Assembly (NCBI GenBank): GCA_023256455.1
Contig: JAGDXN010000026.1
Location: 5,143 to 11,239 of the forward strand
Direction: 5' to 3'
From: Cuniculiplasma sp.
GTDB taxonomy: Archaea > Thermoplasmatota > Thermoplasmata > Thermoplasmatales > Thermoplasmataceae
DNA length: 6,097 bases
Part shown: positions 1 to 4,568 of the stretch, one piece after another
Numbering within the stretch: position 1 is the first letter of the stretch
How the letters are laid out: each line of letters opens with the position of its first letter
Program-made: the position numbers and the translations under genes
Notes under the pieces: model-generated
Databases searched by the model: none
Told to the model about the DNA's origin: nothing
Seen by the model: the letters and a program-made list of their open reading frames with translations, nothing else

Positions 1-897
1 CATGAACTGGATGTCCGGTATTATGGTTATAACATTTATGGTGTATAATCCTTTAAGCACCATTTCAATTCCGAGGAACATCAGTATGGCGAAGAATATC
101 CATCTTATATTCTTGTTTGATATTCTTACAAGTATTTTTGCTCCCACAAATGCACCTATTAAAACGCCTATTGCCGTGGCAGCTGCTATGAAAGGCTGTA
201 TATAACCTGCATACCAGTAAATCGAACTGCCTGTAGCTGCCGTTATGCCTATCATAAAATTACTGGATGTTGTTGTAACCTTCATAGGAAGATTCATTGC
301 CCAGTCCATTCCAAGAACCTTAAGGGCACCGCTTCCTATTCCAAGAAGGCCTGAAAGCACGCCTGCAAAGAACATGATTATTTCACCAAGCCACCATCTT
401 ACGCCTGTGTACTTAACATCCCTTTTGCTCCTATCATCGTGGTATTTTCCAGAAAGCTGAAACAGCCTGCTTGTAAAATCTGCGGGCTTTTCTTCCGGAA
501 ACTCGTATTTTCCCCTTTTAACTGTAGGTATTATGGATGTCAGTATGACAATACCAAACAGAAGGAAGAGAATCCATTGAAGATTAGCATGAACCACAAG
601 AGCAAAGGTAAGAGCCCCGACAATGGCACCAAGTGTTGTAGCAACTTCCAGACCCACACCTATTTTGATGTTTGCAATTCCTTTCTTTGTATAGGTGCTG
701 GCAGAACCAGCTGATGTTGCAATAGTGGATATCAGACTTGCACCAGTAGCGTATTCTATAGGTACACCATAAAACAGCGTTAACACTGGAACAAGAACCG
801 AACCACCACCCAGTCCAGTCAGGGAACCTATAATTCCTGCTATTATTCCTCCGAATATGATTAGCAGAAATTCGGACAGGGACCCTACATCAATCAT
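1..897 (-). CDS. TauE/SafE-family membrane permease (sulfite/organosulfonate exporter type), 3' end cut by window edge
   Basis: My reverse-strand translation gives 299 codons from an ATG at 895-897 with no stop before position 1, so the C-terminus lies outside the window. The family consists of inner-membrane permeases thought to move sulfite, sulfonates or similar small anions; the substrate here cannot be read from sequence. The two internally repeated halves each carry the family's glycine-rich signature: residues 24-36 (GSLTGLGGGSVLV) and residues 179-190 (GVLSGLLGIGSG). About eight hydrophobic segments are visible, near residues 8-28, 34-58, 78-102, 107-126, 170-190, 208-228, 233-253 and 265-285. 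A charged loop at about 127-165 separates the halves. At 299 or more residues it is near the usual family length, so little is probably missing. There is no Shine-Dalgarno sequence; an ideal TATA box at 916-929 supports a leaderless start at 897. It is divergent from the transporter at 1039. The family is secure; the substrate is unknown. Confidence 0.9.
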   Translation of the reverse strand, partial: MIDVGSLSEFLLIIFGGIIAGIIGSLTGLGGGSVLVPVLTLFYGVPIEYATGASLISTIATSAGSASTYTKKGIANIKIGVGLEVATTLGAIVGALTFALVVHANLQWILFLLFGIVILTSIIPTVKRGKYEFPEEKPADFTSRLFQLSGKYHDDRSKRDVKYTGVRWWLGEIIMFFAGVLSGLLGIGSGALKVLGMDWAMNLPMKVTTTSSNFMIGITAATGSSIYWYAGYIQPFIAAATAIGVLIGAFVGAKILVRISNKNIRWIFFAILMFLGIEMVLKGLYTINVITIIPDIQFM

Positions 898-915
898 TTT
901 TAAGGATTGCTGCAG

Positions 916-929
916 TTTATATATTTATT
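916..929 (-). promoter_or_regulatory. TATA box of the TauE/SafE permease gene
   Basis: On the minus strand this reads AATAAATATATAAA, a good archaeal TATA box. Its centre lies about 25 bases upstream of the ATG at 897, so transcription should begin at or very near the start codon (leaderless mRNA). This is inferred from spacing and sequence only. Confidence 0.65.
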
Positions 930-937
930 ATGACATC

Positions 938-956
938 TATGGGTTGTCAACCCGTA
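938..956. promoter_or_regulatory. Near-perfect palindrome, candidate operator upstream of the permease TATA box
   Basis: The core GGGTTG-T-CAACCC (941-953) is a perfect 6-bp inverted repeat around one central base. Pairing resumes beyond one mismatch, with TA/TA outside it, giving 19 bp. It is GC-rich inside an otherwise very AT-rich intergenic region. It lies about 10 bases upstream of the permease TATA box, a position typical of an archaeal activator site or of a repressor that blocks TBP/TFB. A transcription terminator is unlikely, because no gene ends here. Confidence 0.5.
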
Positions 957-997
957 ATTGTTTTTTCCTTAAATTTCCTTTATTTTTCATTTTCTAT

Positions 998-1030
998 AAT
1001 ATGACGATAAAAATTATTTAGTGTCATATT
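998..1030. promoter_or_regulatory. Inverted repeat AATATGAC-N17-GTCATATT in the MFS transporter promoter
   Basis: Two perfect 8-bp arms (998-1005 and 1023-1030) are separated by 17 bases, about 25 bp centre to centre (two and a half helical turns). They bracket an A/T stretch at 1009-1020 that would be the TATA box for a leaderless start at 1039. If translation instead starts at 1078, the repeat lies entirely upstream of a second A/T-rich box (1045-1058). Either arrangement fits a regulator site; the regulator is unknown. Confidence 0.45.
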
Positions 1031-1038
1031 CAAAATAA

Positions 1039-2412
1039 ATGGAAAATTTTAATTTTAAAGAAGGGGTATACAATTGTATGCTTTCTAAATTATATCGGGA
1101 GGAGGATGGAAAAAACATATATTCTGGAAATTTAAGTTACATTTTCCTCTCAATGACTGCCATAGCCATTTATACTGCATGGGGATTTAACAGGATATTT
1201 ACTCCGTTCATTGAAATTAATGGGTTCGGTTTGTCTGATGCTTTTTCCGGTCTCATATTGGGACTTGAAGGCCTTGTGGGGATTTTTGCCGATCCAATTT
1301 CAGGCTTTCTTGCAGACAGGAGATTTCTCTACCCCCATGATACAAGAGGCATAATGATCGTGACATCCATAATTGTAATGTTTTCCATGGTTGTCTTAAT
1401 TCCCTATGCCACCAGCGTGGACGAACTGATTGCTCTCTTAATTGCCCTGTATATATCTGCACATTTTATGCGAACCCCATATAATTCCCTGATGCCAAAA
1501 ACGTTTGAAATGAAAAACTGGGGAGTTGCGTCAGGATATATAAATTCCTTCCTTGCCATGGGTTCCATTGTTGCCTTTCTCTTGGTGGCAGGATTTGAAA
1601 CGAAAATAGGAATTAAAAATACGGCCCTGATAGAAGGTATGGTTATTATTATAACAGGCGTAATTACTCCACTCATTGTAAAGGAGAAGATGCCAGAGGC
1701 AAGGGAAATAGTGGTAAGAGATAAGAAAACACTTGGAAAGAAGGTATCACTCATGTTCAGAGACAGAAGAATATTGATTTATTTTCTGATTCAGTTCTTT
1801 TCCTGGGTCGCCTATGAATCCATTGCCATTTACTTTGTTTCCTATGTGGACAGCGCAGGTTATTCCTTCACGTCCTCCAGGGGCGGCGCACTTGTTTTTG
1901 CCGCCGTTGGCTTTGCAATCTTCAACCTCATTACATTTCTCTCATCCATTCCTCTGGGAATTGCATACAGGAAAATGGAAAATAAGAAAAATATGATGAT
2001 CTATGGTCTCCTGCTACTTGCGATTACAATGCTTTTCGCATCCACTTACAGAACAATGAATCTTGTGATGATCTACCTTGCAGTTGGTGGGCTTGCATGG
2101 GGAACCTTTTTAGTTTCATCCTATCCCATTGGGGCCTTTCTCATAACTTCTCTTGAAGGGGACAGAGAGGCAGCCCTTTCTTCTTTCTTTGGCCTCTCTG
2201 CATTCTTCAACAATCTTGCCCTCCTCACAGCAGCGGTTGGTGTTTCATTCATATTGACAGTTTCTTCCAATAACTTCGAATTCATGTTTTTGGCCTCTGC
2301 CATATGCGCAACCATATCCATAATACTTGTCCTGATGTTGAAAATTGACAATTTTATATTGTCTAAGGTGGAAAACTCAGAAATAAGGGAAATACTCCCA
2401 ATGGAGGAATGA
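1039..2412 (+). CDS. Major facilitator superfamily transporter, sugar/cation-symporter-like
   Basis: This is a 457-residue polytopic membrane protein with about 12 hydrophobic segments, roughly at residues 32-54, 66-88, 104-123, 127-148, 165-185, 196-214, 244-268, 283-308, 318-336, 342-365, 378-405 and 413-436. A charged cytosolic loop at 214-243 lies between the two six-helix halves, as in MFS proteins. Visible signatures are WGFNRIFTPFIE (48-59), a motif-A-like loop FLADRRF (90-96), and MRTPYNSLMP (144-153). These resemble the SLC45/sucrose-transporter and GPH-type branch, so a sugar or other organic solute is a reasonable guess, but the substrate is not proven. The start is uncertain: ATG at 1039, or the in-frame ATG at 1078 (M14), which has a weak GGGG 11 bases ahead and would give a more typical short N-terminus. 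The gene is divergent from the TauE/SafE permease and followed after 40 bases by the SDR gene. Confidence 0.85.
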   Translation: MENFNFKEGVYNCMLSKLYREEDGKNIYSGNLSYIFLSMTAIAIYTAWGFNRIFTPFIEINGFGLSDAFSGLILGLEGLVGIFADPISGFLADRRFLYPHDTRGIMIVTSIIVMFSMVVLIPYATSVDELIALLIALYISAHFMRTPYNSLMPKTFEMKNWGVASGYINSFLAMGSIVAFLLVAGFETKIGIKNTALIEGMVIIITGVITPLIVKEKMPEAREIVVRDKKTLGKKVSLMFRDRRILIYFLIQFFSWVAYESIAIYFVSYVDSAGYSFTSSRGGALVFAAVGFAIFNLITFLSSIPLGIAYRKMENKKNMMIYGLLLLAITMLFASTYRTMNLVMIYLAVGGLAWGTFLVSSYPIGAFLITSLEGDREAALSSFFGLSAFFNNLALLTAAVGVSFILTVSSNNFEFMFLASAICATISIILVLMLKIDNFILSKVENSEIREILPMEE

Positions 2413-2423
2413 TAATGGAAAAA

Positions 2424-2439
2424 CATATGTCATATATGG
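2424..2439 (+). promoter_or_regulatory. TATA-like element ahead of the SDR gene
   Basis: CATATGTCATATATGG is an AT-rich, partly palindromic element whose centre lies about 21 bases before the GTG at 2453. It could drive a leaderless SDR transcript independently of the upstream transporter. It contains TGTCATAT, which also occurs at 1022-1029 in the MFS promoter. The alternative is simple read-through from the transporter gene. Confidence 0.35.
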
Positions 2440-2452
2440 ACATACAGTAAAC

Positions 2453-3292
2453 GTGAAAGCACTATTCATTGGCGGAAGTGGATACATTGGCAGAAATTTG
2501 ATGTTACTCATGGGACACGAAGAGACAGATTACTATTCAAGACACAAACTTGAAGGTAAGGAGTTTGAAAAGTTTAACTGGATTGAAGGTGACGTTTCAG
2601 ACCATGAAAAGCTTGTTCCATTGATCAAGAACTATGATACCATATACTACCTCAGCAACTCATACTCTGCAAATGAGGATGAGGCCATGAAGGTAAACGT
2701 ATTTGGAATCAAGGCTGTTGCAAATGAAGTAAAGAGAATTGACAAGAATCAGAGGTTGATATATTTTTCATCCATAAATGTCCATTATGGAAAGAATGAA
2801 TATTTCAGAACCAGGAGGACCGGGGAGGACAACGCTTCCCTTGTGAAAAACCACCTCATAGTAAGACTGTCCTTTGTATTTGGAGGACACAACGATTCAT
2901 TTATAAATTTGATCAACCAGCTCTATTCAAAGGGCGTAGACAGACTTCCAAAAGAGGGGAGGGCATCACCCACACATATTGAAGATCTTGCTGAGACTAT
3001 AAAGAAGAGCTCGGGCATAACCGGTGCCATATATGCAAACTCATCATCCCAGCTCACATTTTTGGATTGCATGAACATATATGGAAAAAAGATGGGAAAG
3101 CCTGAAATAAAGGAGGCAGGAGGGATTCTTTCAAGACACGCAGGTGAAAAACTTGTTGAAGAGGGAAAGATAGACAAAATAACCCTTGATAGAATCCTGG
3201 AAGATTATTTCAGGGAGGCAAGTTCAGTAATCAGGTTTATTAAGGATCAGAAAAAATTTGAAGATTATGTGCAGAATCTTCCTAAAGCATAA
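2453..3292 (+). CDS. NAD(P)-binding extended-SDR / epimerase-dehydratase-like protein
   Basis: The 279-residue protein has a Rossmann fold. The N-terminal GxxGxxG nucleotide-binding motif is residues 7-13 (GGSGYIG). SRHK at 29-32, after the second strand, may favour NADP over NAD. EGDVSD (45-50) and FSSINV (105-110) are typical SDR strand ends, and VRLSFVFGG (137-145) with THIEDLAETI fits the extended-SDR/NDUFA9-like pattern. Where the catalytic YxxxK is expected, the sequence is YFRTR (117-121), so the lysine is replaced by arginine. The enzyme may therefore be altered or act as a non-catalytic NAD(P)-binding protein. The start is GTG, the first in-frame start, and puts the first beta strand at the N-terminus as usual. 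No Shine-Dalgarno is present. It lies 40 bases after the MFS gene and overlaps the convergent gene by 11 bases. The substrate is unknown. Confidence 0.8.
   Translation: MKALFIGGSGYIGRNLMLLMGHEETDYYSRHKLEGKEFEKFNWIEGDVSDHEKLVPLIKNYDTIYYLSNSYSANEDEAMKVNVFGIKAVANEVKRIDKNQRLIYFSSINVHYGKNEYFRTRRTGEDNASLVKNHLIVRLSFVFGGHNDSFINLINQLYSKGVDRLPKEGRASPTHIEDLAETIKKSSGITGAIYANSSSQLTFLDCMNIYGKKMGKPEIKEAGGILSRHAGEKLVEEGKIDKITLDRILEDYFREASSVIRFIKDQKKFEDYVQNLPKA
3251..3256 (-). terminator. Oligo-T terminator candidate for the 3282-3770 gene
   Basis: Read on the minus strand this is a run of six T's, 26 bases beyond the TAG stop of the helical protein and inside the SDR coding region. It mirrors the T-run serving the opposite gene, so the two transcripts would overlap at their 3' ends. 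Confidence 0.35.
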
Positions 3293-3770
3293 CGTGGCCA
3301 ATGGCCTCTCTATAGATAAAAACACTCAATTTTTTGAAATATTTTAAACTATAGTCAGTTATGGCCTCTGAAAATTCCTTCTCCTTTTTCAAGGCGCAGA
3401 GGTATGAATGGGCAATTGACACTTGGGAACTTGCATTGAGCAGATGGGAGCTTCTTATATCCCCTGCAGCCATTTTCTGTTTCATATCAAGCCACACATC
3501 GTCCGCATGATTCAGTTTTTTTCTGCTTTCATCTGTAAGAGCTACGTCAGGATCGGTCACATTCTGGTATAACTGATCAAGCATATCGATTAACTCCCTT
3601 GTAGCGTTTATTCTTATGCCTGTTGAAGCTGCAAGGCCCAGCGAAGCAAAGGCCATCTTGACACTGTTTTGAAACTTGAAATAATCTGAAGTAGAATCGA
3701 TTTCAGCATCAATCAGCTCACAGTATTCCTGAAGAAAGTTTTCATTGTCCGTATGATCGGATTCTGCCAT
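3282..3770 (-). CDS. Unrecognised all-helical protein, 162 residues
   Basis: I do not recognise this family. The protein (ATG at 3768-3770, TAG at 3282-3284) has no signal peptide or membrane segment. It appears almost wholly alpha-helical, with an acidic N-terminus (residues 1-30) and a basic, aromatic C-terminal stretch (about 128-156). Heptad-like spacing of Leu/Ile/Met runs through about residues 55-110, so a helical bundle is likely. I found no catalytic motif, no RxxxxH HEPN motif and no metal-binding pattern. An in-frame TAA six bases upstream of the ATG fixes the longest possible start. TATA candidates lie at 3801-3810 (TTTATAAA, implying a roughly 10-base leader) and 3786-3797. It converges on the SDR gene with an 11-base overlap. 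Codon usage matches the neighbours, so a real, probably lineage-restricted gene is likely. Confidence 0.7.
   Translation of the reverse strand: MAESDHTDNENFLQEYCELIDAEIDSTSDYFKFQNSVKMAFASLGLAASTGIRINATRELIDMLDQLYQNVTDPDVALTDESRKKLNHADDVWLDMKQKMAAGDIRSSHLLNASSQVSIAHSYLCALKKEKEFSEAITDYSLKYFKKLSVFIYREAIGHVML
3330..3335 (+). terminator. Oligo-T terminator candidate for the transporter/SDR transcript
   Basis: A run of six T's lies 38 bases after the SDR stop codon, inside the convergent gene. Archaeal RNA polymerase can stop at short T-runs without a hairpin. A small GGCC-AAT-GGCC repeat precedes it at 3296-3306. Inferred from sequence only. Confidence 0.35.
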
Positions 3771-3800
3771 GGAGGATTATTTTCTTTTGATATTTACAAT

Positions 3801-3810
3801 TTTTATAAAG
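3801..3810 (-). promoter_or_regulatory. TATA box candidate for the helical-protein gene
   Basis: On the minus strand it reads CTTTATAAAA, the best TATA match upstream of the ATG at 3770. Its centre is about 36 bases away, which predicts a leader of about 10 bases. A weaker box at 3786-3797 would instead give a leaderless transcript. Confidence 0.45.
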
Positions 3811-3856
3811 AATCCAACGACAATGAATATGTTTACTGAGAAATATATGAAACAAT

Positions 3857-3871
3857 AACATGAGGCATGTT
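3857..3871. repeat. Hyphenated palindrome AACATG-AGG-CATGTT
   Basis: Perfect 6-bp arms around three bases, in the non-coding stretch between the tRNA terminator and the helical-protein promoter (3771-3918). It could be an operator about 50 bases upstream of the TATA box at 3801-3810, or chance. Nothing else is evident in this stretch. Confidence 0.3.
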
Positions 3872-3913
3872 CAAGATAAAAACATCAAATCCATTTTCCA
3901 TTCGAGTTCAATG

Positions 3914-3918
3914 AAAAA
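3914..3918 (-). terminator. Oligo-T terminator of tRNA-Gln
   Basis: Five T's on the minus strand follow directly after the discriminator base, as expected for an archaeal tRNA gene terminator. The transcript would then need only short 3' trimming before CCA addition. Confidence 0.5.
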
Positions 3919-3991
3919 TAGCCCCGGGCAGATTCGAACTGCCGTCGACGGGTCCAGAGCCCGTAATGCTTGGCCACTACACCACAGGGCT
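3919..3991 (-). tRNA. tRNA-Gln (anticodon CUG)
   Basis: The 73-base minus-strand sequence folds into a full cloverleaf. The acceptor AGCCCTG pairs with CGGGGCT with one T-G wobble. There is a 4-bp D stem, an anticodon stem ACGGG/CCCGT with loop CTCTGGA, a 4-base variable loop, and a T stem GGCAG/CTGCC with loop TTCGAAT; the discriminator is A. The anticodon CTG at positions 34-36 reads CAG, hence glutamine. The 3' CCA is not encoded and must be added by the CCA-adding enzyme, as is common in archaea. There is no intron at the usual 37/38 site. In archaea this tRNA is normally charged with Glu and converted to Gln-tRNA by the GatDE amidotransferase (family knowledge; the enzyme is not in this window). 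The gene has its own promoter and a T-run terminator. Confidence 0.96.
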
Positions 3992-4009
3992 AAGTGTTTG
4001 GAGATTTTA

Positions 4010-4023
4010 CACATATATTAAAA
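4010..4023 (-). promoter_or_regulatory. TATA box of tRNA-Gln
   Basis: On the minus strand this is TTTTAATATATGTG, centred about 25 bases upstream of the tRNA 5' end at 3991. That is the standard spacing for archaeal tRNA promoters and implies transcription starting at or a few bases ahead of the mature 5' end. Confidence 0.65.
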
Positions 4024-4104
4024 TGTTTCAATCTGATCCATATGATTCTTTAAAAAGATTTAACCTTTTACCGATGCCTGAAATGAAAATAATTGGAAAA
4101 ATAG

Positions 4105-4113
4105 TTATAAAAA
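4105..4113 (+). promoter_or_regulatory. TATA box ahead of the 128-residue protein gene
   Basis: TTATAAAAA is centred about 22 bases before the GTG at 4130, which supports a leaderless transcript starting near that codon. The rest of 3992-4129 holds only this box and the tRNA promoter. Confidence 0.55.
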
Positions 4114-4129
4114 GTAAATATGATGATAT

Positions 4130-4516
4130 GTGAAAAACTGGAGTGCACATTTTAAATTTGATGATACATTTCAATGGAAAACCCTTGAAAAGTGCTTTCC
4201 CGAGATAATGGATGTTATAAAGGGAGATAAGAAGATTCCGCAGGAAGAGGAACAGATCATAATGGTCAGGCTTGAATTAAACATGAGGGAAATTCAGAAT
4301 AATAAAAAGCCCATTGGCTTCCACTCGGAAGAGACCAACCTGAATCTCATATTTCCCATTGACAGAAAAGAGATGATCATTGCCCATTATAATCCTTCTG
4401 AATCGGTAAGTGAGGCTGCCGATAAGATATCCAAAATCTTAAAGGCAAAAAAGATCAAATTTACCCTTGAATTTGATCAGATGAAGCTTATAGAACTTGT
4501 GCGGAACAGAAGGTAA
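4130..4516 (+). CDS. Unrecognised small cytosolic protein, 128 residues
   Basis: I do not recognise this protein. It starts at GTG 4130; an in-frame TGA at 4124-4126 rules out an earlier start, and the TATA box spacing agrees with this codon. The N-terminal part (1-40) is rich in aromatic residues. Next comes a charged Lys/Glu-rich segment (about 34-60), then a strand-like stretch TNLNLIFPI (about 69-77), a helix containing SEAADKISKILKAKK, and a final strand/helix ending in basic RNRR. The C-terminal half thus looks like a compact beta-alpha-beta unit. There is no membrane segment, signal peptide or Cys/His metal site. It superficially recalls small nucleic-acid- or subunit-type proteins such as Pcc1-like folds, but I see no diagnostic motif and assign none. 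It is followed 52 bases later by the aminopeptidase, apparently with a separate promoter. Confidence 0.7.
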   Translation: MKNWSAHFKFDDTFQWKTLEKCFPEIMDVIKGDKKIPQEEEQIIMVRLELNMREIQNNKKPIGFHSEETNLNLIFPIDRKEMIIAHYNPSESVSEAADKISKILKAKKIKFTLEFDQMKLIELVRNRR

Positions 4517-4540
4517 GTTTGCAGCTGGCAACTGTTAATT

Positions 4541-4550
4541 TTTAATATTA
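4541..4550 (+). promoter_or_regulatory. TATA box of the aminopeptidase gene
   Basis: TTTAATATTA is centred 23 bases before the GTG at 4569, the spacing expected for a leaderless mRNA. This supports GTG 4569 over ATG 4596 as the start. The T-rich tract 4535-4543 could also serve as the terminator of the upstream gene. Confidence 0.5.
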
Positions 4551-4568
4551 ATCTGTCATTATCATAAC

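Noticed and set aside
2..714. Three plus-strand open frames (2-205, 245-460, 439-714)
   Set aside because: They are antisense shadows of the TauE/SafE permease, which is continuous on the minus strand over 1-897 and has clear family motifs.
1253..2426. Minus-strand open frames at 1253-1462, 1404-1754 and 2121-2426, and a plus-strand frame at 1814-1996
   Set aside because: All lie inside the MFS transporter in other frames, have no promoter and give compositionally odd peptides.
3301..3369. Direct repeat ATGGCCTCT at 3301 and 3361
   Set aside because: Both copies fall in coding sequence of the helical protein and encode similar Glu-Ala-Ile residues; nine bases twice is not evidence of a mobile element or target site.
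3919..3991. Integration site (attB-like) use of the tRNA-Gln gene
   Set aside because: No integrase gene, no duplicated tRNA 3' end and no change in base composition beside the tRNA within the window.
4004..4024. Inverted repeat ATTTTA/TAAAAT around the tRNA TATA box
   Set aside because: Pure A/T arms in an AT-rich promoter are expected by chance, and the TATA box itself explains the sequence.
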